Shown here piece after piece: positions 23,801 to 30,146 of a stretch of 33,197 nucleotides of DNA. Numbering within the stretch: the stretch's first letter is position 1; each line of letters opens with the position of its first letter. The translations under genes and the position numbers were made by a program. The notes beneath the pieces were generated by a model. It ran no database searches. It saw only the letters and a program-made list of their open reading frames with translations, and was not told where the DNA came from. The DNA comes from Fibrobacter succinogenes (GTDB lineage Bacteria > Fibrobacterota > Fibrobacteria > Fibrobacterales > Fibrobacteraceae): assembly GCA_902791475.1 (NCBI GenBank), contig CADAWC010000039.1, forward strand, positions 1 to 33,197, read 5' to 3'.

Positions 23801-25903
23801 GACGGTTCTTTGGCAACAGCCTTGCATACATACAAAAGCGAAACTGCTGACGGTTCTGTATGGGGGCAAAAAATTGGCACAGATGAATATCCAAAACTCA
23901 CCGGAAATATCACTGGCGCTACTTCTGTCAAGAGTTCTTCGTTGAAGTTGGTAACATACGATACAGACACAACCACATATCGCGACAAATATGTCGAAGG
24001 ATTAGAAAGCTTACTTCCGATTCCCGAACGCAAGGACTATGTTTTTAAGGGTTGGTTCAGCAACAAGGACTATTCAGGAAGTCCAGTGAAATTCATTCCA
24101 AACGATGCAACAGGCGACTTGACTTATTACGCCCAATGGTGGCACAACCCGAGCATTGTCAACAACTGCTACGAAATCGGCGACATTGGCGAGCTGTATC
24201 AATTTGCCGACATGTACAACAGCGAAGCGAAGCACACGAGCACATGTGTCAAGCTTACGGCAAACATCATCGACAACAAGAATGTTCTCGTCAACGGAAA
24301 AATCAACGAAGCAGATTCTGCAAAATTCAAAAAATGGACTCCAATCAAGAATTTCATTGGCACGTTTGATGGTCAAGGTCACACCATTTCAGGTCTTTTC
24401 GTTTCCAGTTCCGCAGATGGAGTCGGGCTCTTTGGCTCAATCGGCTTAAAAAGAGAAGTCGGTGAAAAAGCACCCGTGACCAAAACAGTCATTCAAAACA
24501 TCAATATCAAAGACTCTTATTTCTACGGAAACAAGTATGTCGGGAGTCTCATTGGACGAGCCGAATCAGCTTCTATTTTGTCGGTGATAAATATTTCTAG
24601 CGAAAGCAACATCAATGCAAATTCCAATCACGCTGGAGGAATCATCGGTTATTATGGCAACGATGAAGGTCCGGACGAAGGCATCGAACTGAACATAGTC
24701 AACGTCCACCATGATGGCGAAACTTTTGGTCTCAATTGCGTCGGAGGCATTGCAGGTTCTATCTTATATGCAAAATCAACTATAATCAACGCGTCTAATA
24801 CTGGAGCCACTTTAGGGTATGGCGGAATTGGCGGATTAGTCGGGCAAATAATTAGCTACGACACATCTAAATCCACAATGATGTACTCTTACAACGAAGG
24901 CTTCGTCAGTTCCATCAATGCTGCAGTAGGCGGTTTAGTTGCATTCCAGAAATATTTCCTAGATCTTTACAACTCTTACAATGTTGGCAACGTCCAAGCA
25001 GGTACGTTTAAATCTGGCGGGATTATTGGACAAACGGACGGTATTCTTTCCATCGTTAATACGTATAACAAAGGCCTTGTCAGCGCCGAAAAGGATTCAT
25101 TAGTAGACGCACTCGTCGCCGAAACGGGCGAAAATTCCGAAGTCTCATTGAACAATACATTCTATGTGAATACAGCAAAAACAACTCAAAGCGGAACCGC
25201 AGCAAGTGCTACCGAGTTTACAGATTTGTCGCTGGCCAAGAAGCTCCATGATTACAACAAGAATGGAATTAATGGTGACGTATGGGGGCAAGAAACAGGT
25301 GATGCTTACCCGCACTTCAAGAAGAATGTTGTCGAAGAATTTGCAGCCGCTTACATCAAGACGCTCAACCTCGAAATTGCAATTAGCTCTTCAAGCAGCG
25401 TGAATTCGAGCAGCTCTACCGCGCAATCGTCATCCAGTTCCGCAAAATCGTCTTCAAGCAGCGTGAATTCAAGTTCTAGCGTAACGGTCTCCAGCTCTAG
25501 CGAAGAATCCAGTAGTTCCGCGAAGTCGTCGTCCTCCTCTGCGAAATCCAGCAGTTCTTCAAAGATTGCTTCGAGTTCTTCGAGCAGCGCGAAATCGAGC
25601 ACCTCCGCGAAGTCATCTTCGAGCAGTGCAAAGTCTAGTTCCAGCGTAACTGTTTCCAGCTCAAGCAAGGGAACAGGACTTGAAAAAGTAAGGTCAATTG
25701 CAAAATTGCACATTGCCGTTGAACCAAACTTCATTTCGATTCACGGAGCACAGATTGGAGCCAACGTAACTTTATTGGATATGCAAGGACGAGTTCTGTA
25801 CCGCCATCATGCGGTGAGTTCGGACTTTAACATTGCCAAACCGGCCCCAGGATCGTATATAATACACATCATGAACAAAAAGCAAATCGTCACGATACGG
25901 TAA
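20852..25903 (+). CDS. Giant modular surface protein with GLUG-like and InlB-like repeats
   Basis: A 1683-residue secreted protein, probably a surface adhesin or S-layer-like protein. Signal peptide 1-19. Four large modules start with a (N/D)-x-C-Y-x-I-G phrase (about residues 31, 371, 695, 1104) and contain GTFDGQGHTISGLY-like GLUG repeats. Each ends with a WGQ-x-x-G-x-D phrase or a close variant. After modules 1 and 3, but not 2 and 4, there is an InlB/Listeria-Bacteroides B-repeat (GYAFIGWFEDKEF; YVFKGWFSNKDY). A poly-Ser linker (about 1511-1605) leads to a C-terminal domain (about 1610-1683: VTLLDMQGRVLYRH...PGSYIIHI) like type IX secretion sorting domains. AAGGAG six bases upstream fixes the ATG at 20852. 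Ligand unknown. Confidence 0.85.
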   Translation: MKKGLLATALIWVANAVAAPTIMPVAPKLVDGCYQIGTAEELYGFAAIANGTNGMIRNKAACGKLTANIVVNKNVLANDTLNGDDSNFVPWTPIEEFSGTIDGQYHTISGLYMSKDHDEAEWVAPILSVRPAKNSDTITIKNIGIEDSYIYNNRYAAGFIATVDSGTVAMTNVYYASFIRGRYDTAGGLIGEVKKGSLFIKNTYTFVPRSIVREACLVGDMFSGTKSESINSYTPSELNLMTGINALSIPYREFTDGSLALRLHNYDEGNAWGQNVGVDNHPTFSGKVTNYAGNLKVSSLTFNTGFEHEPFIEGYVEGEITPLPIPTKEGYAFIGWFEDKEFTGDTILTINRTMTGDKELYAMWATLPKLVNGCYEIGTASELYGFAAIVNGTNGTKRESCACGKLTTNISVSEKFVEFSTYKRWFPMMEFCGTFDGNGKTISGLTYLTNGSIGNIGFFGTTKSKYISYNEQYRAVIKDLEIADAYFQADTCIGTLIGNGRDVDIINVHTTGSVHGRYAIGGIAGQLSNSNITHTINEAGGDARAAGGAFIGVSHGTIRITNSYNKGHVTPNNDGCCSSSNKPAVQVVGYNYGTTIFENSYHMPTKYWDNDRATLDGVTAINSFYDGSYVGKNGTHVTTHEFNDGTVAKLLREYKTDNVDGSIWGQNVGVDESPVFVDKLVFSSTITPKAPKQTNGCYQIGTIEELFGFANIVNAALYNITPFCAELTSDIVLNKDVRANEKGAIQWIPIKDFDGTFDGQGHTISGIYFKDTTVTNAGLFASIINRDPLSPTTIKNLNTTDSFIHGGLNTGALVGEIDSLSQKVSIENCQVEATVGNSYINNAKPYIGGLVGNQHGGELTITQSSSVGDFFGYGSTGGLIGIVTGKSNIINSYNVATISNAFNFYNLVGSISGSYYSGTTLFSPQVNVENSYALVISSKNKELTYVHLMRGNATFKNVFYYLYSGSAETNGQALFKTSEEQIKDGSLATALHTYKSETADGSVWGQKIGTDEYPKLTGNITGATSVKSSSLKLVTYDTDTTTYRDKYVEGLESLLPIPERKDYVFKGWFSNKDYSGSPVKFIPNDATGDLTYYAQWWHNPSIVNNCYEIGDIGELYQFADMYNSEAKHTSTCVKLTANIIDNKNVLVNGKINEADSAKFKKWTPIKNFIGTFDGQGHTISGLFVSSSADGVGLFGSIGLKREVGEKAPVTKTVIQNINIKDSYFYGNKYVGSLIGRAESASILSVINISSESNINANSNHAGGIIGYYGNDEGPDEGIELNIVNVHHDGETFGLNCVGGIAGSILYAKSTIINASNTGATLGYGGIGGLVGQIISYDTSKSTMMYSYNEGFVSSINAAVGGLVAFQKYFLDLYNSYNVGNVQAGTFKSGGIIGQTDGILSIVNTYNKGLVSAEKDSLVDALVAETGENSEVSLNNTFYVNTAKTTQSGTAASATEFTDLSLAKKLHDYNKNGINGDVWGQETGDAYPHFKKNVVEEFAAAYIKTLNLEIAISSSSSVNSSSSTAQSSSSSAKSSSSSVNSSSSVTVSSSSEESSSSAKSSSSSAKSSSSSKIASSSSSSAKSSTSAKSSSSSAKSSSSVTVSSSSKGTGLEKVRSIAKLHIAVEPNFISIHGAQIGANVTLLDMQGRVLYRHHAVSSDFNIAKPAPGSYIIHIMNKKQIVTIR

Positions 25904-25922
25904 TAGCGACAAACGCGCTATT
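25902..25922 (+). terminator. Possible weak terminator
   Basis: AATAGCG and CGCTATT pair over a seven-base loop at the stop codon of the giant gene. The T content after it is poor. Confidence 0.35.
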
Positions 25923-25956
25923 TGCCGTATTTTCGGCCATGCTTTTTATACCAACA

Positions 25957-25986
25957 TTGTTCTTTTTGCAATTTTCATTGTATATT
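25957..25986 (+). promoter_or_regulatory. Candidate promoter of the small exported protein gene
   Basis: TTGTTC (25957-25962), 18-base spacer, TATATT (25981-25986). The expected start site coincides with the ATG at 25993, and no Shine-Dalgarno sequence is seen. Confidence 0.35.
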
Positions 25987-25992
25987 GTTAAT

Positions 25993-26418
25993 ATGATTTT
26001 GTCGTTCAAGCATAAGGTAATGTTATTCTTTTGTGCAACAGCGTTCTGCTGGGCTCAGGATTTGAACAAACCTGTTAATGACGTTGATGTGTTCCGCCCC
26101 GAAAAGCGCGAAACGAAAGTCCAGATGGTGGACTCGTCACAAATCAATTCCATAAAGTTGAACGTTGATATTTTTGCGGACGGATTTGTCGGATCGTACT
26201 ACATCCTTTGGGACAACGTAGATCTCTCCGAAGATATCAAGAAGACAATCCAAAGCCGCAACTTCGCCAAGGATGAGTTCTTTATGCAGAACATCGACCG
26301 CGAACAGTTCGAACAGGAACGTATGTTGCAGCTCTTTGAAGACCGCAAGCAGGAATTCTTCAAAATATTCCCCGACGAAGCTCTCAAGGAACTTCAAGAA
26401 AAACAAGCCGACGAGTAA
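25993..26418 (+). CDS. Small exported protein, function unknown
   Basis: A 141-residue protein with a signal peptide (MILSFKHKVMLFFCATAFCWA, split here for length: basic start, hydrophobic core, cleavage near AQ). The mature part starts with a beta-rich stretch (VDIFADGFVGSYYILWD) and ends in a long charged helix rich in Glu, Gln and Phe. I recognise no family; a periplasmic location is likely. A longer reading from 25939 would add a second hydrophobic stretch and seems less likely. Confidence 0.65.
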   Translation: MILSFKHKVMLFFCATAFCWAQDLNKPVNDVDVFRPEKRETKVQMVDSSQINSIKLNVDIFADGFVGSYYILWDNVDLSEDIKKTIQSRNFAKDEFFMQNIDREQFEQERMLQLFEDRKQEFFKIFPDEALKELQEKQADE

Positions 26419-26420
26419 GT

Positions 26421-26489
26421 TAGACGAAAGAACGCCACTTAGGTTGGTGAGCCCGCCGAACCACGTGGCTACAGACGAAAGACTAGAGA
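26421..26489 (+). repeat. Dispersed hairpin repeat, copy D
   Basis: TAGACGAAAGAACGCCAC (26421-26438) begins two bases after the stop codon of the small exported protein gene. GCCAC (26434-26438) pairs with GTGGC (26465-26469). The loop, three bases in copy B, is here 26 bases and contains its own GGTT/AACC hairpin. AGACGAAAGACTAGAGA follows (26473-26489). The remaining 60 bases up to birA show no clear ribosome binding site. Confidence 0.75.
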
Positions 26490-26550
26490 AGAATAATCGT
26501 GATAGAATTACGTCAAAGGCAACAAACGACCATCGACTAACGGCTAGCAA

Positions 26551-27420
26551 ATGTTTTCACAGGAACGCAATTTTACAGATTGGCAGCTCACAGGCTTTGG
26601 CGAAGCCCCCGCCTTCCTTTTCGAGACGATTGGCAGCACCCACAAGCTCATGAAATCTATGGCAGCCTCCGGTGAAATTGCACCCGGCACACTTTTTGTG
26701 GCAGACTCGCAAAGCGATGGACATGGCCGCCACGAACGCACTTGGGACTCCCCCGCCGGCAAAAACCTTTACTTTAACATTTTAATCCCGCTCGACGGCA
26801 TCCCCGCCAGCAACTTCGCACAAATCACGCAAGTTGCAGCACTCACGTTTGCAGAGACTTTCAACAACATTCAAGAAGGCGATGCAATTGCAAGCCGGGA
26901 TTGCGCAGGCGCACCAAAAATCACGGTCAAGTGGCCCAACGACATTCTCTACGGCAAAAGCAAGTTCTGCGGGATTCTCGCGGAGGTTGTTTACACGCGC
27001 ACACAAAATGCGCCACGCCCCGCCCTCTCGATGGGAGTCGGCATCAACGTCAATAGCGACCCCGCCGATTACGCCCACCTGAACCGCGCCGTGACCACGC
27101 TTAAAACCATCTTCGGGCACGCCATCAACCGCGAAAAGCTTTTGCAAGCGCTTATCGGGAATCTCGAACGCGCCATCGGGCAGTTCAAAGCCTTCGGCAT
27201 TCGCCCGTGGGTCGAAGCCTGGAAACGCATGGACCAGTTCATCGGCGCCCGCGGCACCATCATCGTGAACAACCACTGCACCGATCAAAACCGCGACACC
27301 GGCGAAGGCTCCATCAAAAAAACAGGCCGCATCATCAACATGAATAATGATGGCAGCCTGCTCTTTGAATGTGACGATGGATCTGTCGAAACCGTTATAT
27401 CTGCAGATTTGGAAATTTAA
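26551..27420 (+). CDS. birA: Biotin-[acetyl-CoA-carboxylase] ligase
   Basis: Activates biotin with ATP and attaches it to the carboxyl carrier protein. A 289-residue catalytic and C-terminal domain without the N-terminal DNA-binding domain of bifunctional BirA, so probably no repressor role. Motifs: ETIGSTHKLMK (substrate loop start), DGHGRHERTWDSPAGKNLY (the biotin-binding G-R-G-R-x-x-R-x-W loop, with His and Glu in usually Arg/Gly positions), and VKWPNDILYGKSKFCGIL. A short insert (GDAIASRDCAGAPK) precedes KWPND. The C-terminal SH3-like domain ends with VETVISADLEI. Confidence 0.93.
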   Translation: MFSQERNFTDWQLTGFGEAPAFLFETIGSTHKLMKSMAASGEIAPGTLFVADSQSDGHGRHERTWDSPAGKNLYFNILIPLDGIPASNFAQITQVAALTFAETFNNIQEGDAIASRDCAGAPKITVKWPNDILYGKSKFCGILAEVVYTRTQNAPRPALSMGVGINVNSDPADYAHLNRAVTTLKTIFGHAINREKLLQALIGNLERAIGQFKAFGIRPWVEAWKRMDQFIGARGTIIVNNHCTDQNRDTGEGSIKKTGRIINMNNDGSLLFECDDGSVETVISADLEI

Positions 27421-27439
27421 GAGAGTTTTATCTCTTAAA
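27416..27439. terminator. Hairpin shared by two convergent stop codons
   Basis: TTTAAGAGA and TCTCTTAAA form a nine-base-pair stem over a six-base loop. It contains the stop codons of both birA (plus) and the small membrane protein (minus), which are seven bases apart. It may act as a two-way terminator. Confidence 0.5.
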
Positions 27440-27649
27440 ATACATCGCGCCAATAAGCGAAACGGCGAGCATCACAATCATCGCCGTAAGCCCCATGTCC
27501 GCCAGGTCATGGTGTTCACCCGCCGCCCCCGTTTCAATCAGCAAAATGCAAACGAGAGCCATAACGGCGGCAACGCCACCCATCGTATGGAACATCTTGA
27601 CTTTTTCTTCGTTCGTGAACTTTCCGTTCGGGCGATTAATAAAGGGCAT
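27428..27649 (-). CDS. Small membrane protein, two transmembrane segments
   Basis: A 73-residue protein of unknown function. A polar start (MPFINRPNGKFTNEEKVKMF) is followed by two hydrophobic helices (MGGVAAVMALVCILLI and GLTAMIVMLAVSLIGAMYF) joined by an acidic/His loop (GEHHDLAD). The start at 27649 is chosen over 27679 because GGGAGGTGA lies just before it, inside the last codons of ubiA. The genes overlap by 14 bases and are coupled. A role next to the quinone enzymes is only suggested by position. Confidence 0.7.
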   Translation of the reverse strand: MPFINRPNGKFTNEEKVKMFHTMGGVAAVMALVCILLIETGAAGEHHDLADMGLTAMIVMLAVSLIGAMYFKR

Positions 27650-28526
27650 TGACGTCACCTCCCATGCAAATCCAGACAATAAGGCCGACCATCACGAGCG
27701 CGCTAATAGCCACGTTCGCAAGGAAAAAGTCGCGGTTCATCGCGTCCAGATCGTTAGATTTTCTGAACAAGTGAATATAAACTATGGCTGCCGTCATAAG
27801 CCCTGTAACAGTCCACCAAATCCAGCCCATGTTCCAGAAAAATCCAAACACAACACAAAGCACAAGCATTGCCAAATGACTCGCAAGTGCAATGCGCAAT
27901 GACTTTTCCAGGCCAAAGCGAGCGGGTACAGAATGCAGCCCCTGCTTGCGGTCAATTTCAATATCCTGCGTCGCGTAAATGATGTCAAAGCCGCCCATCC
28001 AGAGCATCAGAATGAACAGGAGGAATATCGGGAACACGGCAAATTCACCGCGAACGGCAATCCAGGCGCCAAGCGGGCTCATGCCAATCGCAAAACCAAG
28101 GAACCAATGGCAAAGCCAACTAAAACGCTTCCAGTACGAATACGAGAGCAGCAATAGCCACACCGGGAACGCAAGCGCACCCGCCAGCGGCTGGAGCATC
28201 CACGCAAACACCACAAACAAGATTCCATTCAACGCAAGGAACGCAATCACCGACTTGCGGCTCAGGCGCCCAGAGGGCAAATGGCGCTTTGCCGTCCGCG
28301 GATTCTCCGCATCGAACTTGGCGTCTGCAATGCGGTTAAAGCTCATGGCGCTGTTACGGGCGGTCACCATGCAAAGCACGATAAGCACGATAATGCGGGC
28401 GGTTTCAAAAGCGCTCATATCGCGGAAACCGTTTGCCGCAACCCACATGGAACCCAGCGCAAAAGGCATCGCAAACAGCGAATGGCTCAAACGGACAAGA
28501 TGCGTAAATTCAAGGATTTTATTCAT
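27636..28526 (-). CDS. ubiA: UbiA-family prenyltransferase (quinone biosynthesis)
   Basis: Integral membrane enzyme that attaches the isoprenoid tail to the aromatic ring. The two Asp-rich motifs are present: NRIADAKFDAENPRT (64-78, N-R-x-x-D-x-x-x-D) and YATQDIEIDRKQG (about 180-192). There are about eight transmembrane helices, and the length of 296 is normal. It lies with ubiX and ubiE. In organisms using the futalosine route to menaquinone the equivalent prenyltransferase is MqnP, beside UbiX/UbiD homologues, so that role is likely; the sequence alone does not separate it from 4-hydroxybenzoate prenyltransferase. Confidence 0.88.
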   Translation of the reverse strand: MNKILEFTHLVRLSHSLFAMPFALGSMWVAANGFRDMSAFETARIIVLIVLCMVTARNSAMSFNRIADAKFDAENPRTAKRHLPSGRLSRKSVIAFLALNGILFVVFAWMLQPLAGALAFPVWLLLLSYSYWKRFSWLCHWFLGFAIGMSPLGAWIAVRGEFAVFPIFLLFILMLWMGGFDIIYATQDIEIDRKQGLHSVPARFGLEKSLRIALASHLAMLVLCVVFGFFWNMGWIWWTVTGLMTAAIVYIHLFRKSNDLDAMNRDFFLANVAISALVMVGLIVWICMGGDVNALY

Positions 28527-28532
28527 AGGTTA

Positions 28533-28567
28533 GTCATTAGCCATTAGTCAATGGTCATTGGTCATTA
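28533..28567. repeat. Heptanucleotide tandem repeat across the ubiX stop
   Basis: Five units in phase: GTCATTA, GCCATTA, GTCAATG, GTCATTG, GTCATTA. On the minus strand they encode the last residues of UbiX, include its TGA, and continue to just before the ubiA start. Confidence 0.75.
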
Positions 28568-29213
28568 GATTTGTCATTCCCGCCTTCGTGGATTTGTCAT
28601 TCCCGCTTGAGCTTGCCCCGGACTTGTTCCGGGGAGCGGGAATCTCCTTTTCATCGCCATTCCACACTTTAGCAACACTTGCAACAAGCGATTGTTCCAC
28701 GCCCAAGTGCTTTAGGATTTTCGCGACGACGGTATCCACAAGCTCTTCGATGCTTTGCGGCTTGCTGTAGAACTGCGGCGAAGCCGGAATCACGACCGCC
28801 CCCGCCAAGGTCACACGCTTCATATTCTCGATGTGGATCAAGTTGTACGGCATTTCGCGCGGCACAATCACAAGCGGGCGGCGTTCCTTGAGGCAAACAT
28901 CCGCCGCACGCACAAGTAAGTTATCCGAAGTCCCAGCCGCAATGCGTCCGAGCGTTCCCATGGAACACGGCACCACCGCCATGCCCACAATATTGCTAGA
29001 ACCACTCGCGCATTCCGCAAAAAAATCATCCACGTTGCACACGTCTTTGCAATAGTCGAAAAGCGCACTTTGGCCCTCGTACTCGAGCACCTGTTTGCCC
29101 GGGTGCGTCACAATCAGCGTCACCTCATGATGAAAACGCTGCAAGTACATCGCCGTACGGGTCGCATAAATGCTGCCGCTTGCGCCCGTCACTCCTAGCA
29201 CAAAGCGACTCAT
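28548..29213 (-). CDS. ubiX: Flavin prenyltransferase UbiX
   Basis: Makes prenylated FMN, the cofactor of UbiD-type decarboxylases. The Rossmann start VTGASGSIYATRTAMYL is clear, and the middle has VVPCSMGTLGRIAAGTSDNLLVRAADVCLKE (a region, about residues 80-110) and PLVIVPREMPYN, all family hallmarks. The normal protein would end near residue 189. Here a further 32 residues (from EIPAPRNKSG to TNDH) are encoded by an ATTCCCGC-type intergenic repeat and by the heptanucleotide repeat. The start overlaps the ubiE stop by four bases (ATGA). Confidence 0.93.
   Translation of the reverse strand: MSRFVLGVTGASGSIYATRTAMYLQRFHHEVTLIVTHPGKQVLEYEGQSALFDYCKDVCNVDDFFAECASGSSNIVGMAVVPCSMGTLGRIAAGTSDNLLVRAADVCLKERRPLVIVPREMPYNLIHIENMKRVTLAGAVVIPASPQFYSKPQSIEELVDTVVAKILKHLGVEQSLVASVAKVWNGDEKEIPAPRNKSGASSSGNDKSTKAGMTNLMTNDH
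28599..28643. repeat. ATTCCCGC/GCGGGAAT repeat inside the ubiX 3' end
   Basis: Outer arms ATTCCCGC (28599-28606) and GCGGGAAT (28636-28643), with inner arms CCCCGGA (28616-28622) and TCCGGGG (28628-28634). A second, partial GTCATTCCCGCC lies at 28573-28584. Confidence 0.8.
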
Positions 29214-30028
29214 GCATTCCCCGGCTTATGCAAGAACACGCCAAACGAAATCCCACCATCGAACATCTTGACTTGCTTGACTTCAAAGCCGCATTCTTCG
29301 GCCATTTTGCAGAACTGATCGACTGGCAAAAAGCGGATAATCGAATTTACCAGGTATTCGTAAGCCTCGCGCTTACCGCTAAAGAACGCCCCCATTACCG
29401 GGATAAATAGCGGAGCCAGCACTTTATAGAAGAACTTGTTGAACAAATTCCTCGGCGAGAAAAATTCCAGAACGCAGAGGTAGCCGCCCGCGTCAAGCAC
29501 ACGGTAAGATTCCAGCAAGGCACCACGGGCGTCCGGCACATTACGCATGCCAAAGCCGTTCAGAATCACGTCGAACTGGCGTTCGGCAAAAGGCATTTTC
29601 ATAGCATCAAGCTGTACAGCATGCGCATCGATTTTCTTTGGCTTGACTTCAGCGAGCATCCCGTACGAAAAGTCACCAATTACAGCTGGGTCCACGACAA
29701 AGTTGCGCGACGCCTTGTTTTCCGAAACACACTTGCACGCACACCCGCACTTGTAACCAGATTCAAAAATTTTGCGGAATGTATTGGCAAAATCGCCCGT
29801 ACCCCCGCACAAGTCCAGCAAGCGAACTTTATTTAAATCGCGTGGCGTCTTGTCTTGCGATTCAACAGCCTGCGACTTTTCCGCGAGCAAACCCGCGCTC
29901 ACCATCTTTTTCAAGCGCTTGCAGCAATACCTGCGCCACAGCACATCCTGATAACAGCTCAGAAAATGATTCAGAAAATCGTAACGGCTCGCAATGCCAT
30001 CGAACATCTTACGCACGGGACTTTTCAT
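29210..30028 (-). CDS. ubiE: UbiE/MenG-type quinone C-methyltransferase
   Basis: SAM-dependent methyltransferase for the last step of menaquinone (demethylmenaquinone to menaquinone) or for ubiquinone. The opening MFDGIASRYDFLNHFLS is the family signature 1. LDLCGGTGDFANTF (71-84) binds SAM, and NGFGMRNVPDARGALLE is signature 2. YLVNSIIRFLPVDQF follows near the end. At 272 residues it is longer than the usual 230-250. There are two inserts: about residues 45-65, and a Cys cluster CGCACKC (94-100) with its flanks to about 115, placed between the SAM loop and the usual D-x-S-x-G-M-L segment (here GDFSYGML). First gene of the quinone operon. Confidence 0.92.
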   Translation of the reverse strand: MKSPVRKMFDGIASRYDFLNHFLSCYQDVLWRRYCCKRLKKMVSAGLLAEKSQAVESQDKTPRDLNKVRLLDLCGGTGDFANTFRKIFESGYKCGCACKCVSENKASRNFVVDPAVIGDFSYGMLAEVKPKKIDAHAVQLDAMKMPFAERQFDVILNGFGMRNVPDARGALLESYRVLDAGGYLCVLEFFSPRNLFNKFFYKVLAPLFIPVMGAFFSGKREAYEYLVNSIIRFLPVDQFCKMAEECGFEVKQVKMFDGGISFGVFLHKPGNA

Positions 30029-30044
30029 ATAGTAAAATGTAGAA

Positions 30045-30073
30045 ATAAAAAACGACCTGGATTTTCATCCAGG
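30045..30073 (-). terminator. Terminator of the CotH gene
   Basis: On the minus strand, CCTGGAT-GAAA-ATCCAGG followed by TCGTTTTTT. It lies between the CotH gene and ubiE, which it separates. Confidence 0.85.
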
Positions 30074-30146
30074 CCGCGAATTCCATCACGAGCGGCGACG
30101 CGTCTCGGCAAGGCTCATCTCGCCGTAGCGCACTCGTCGTTCTAAA

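Noticed and set aside
20852..25903. Glycoside hydrolase or pectate-lyase-like beta-helix enzyme
   Set aside because: The GLUG-like repeats may form beta-helices, but no catalytic motif is visible.
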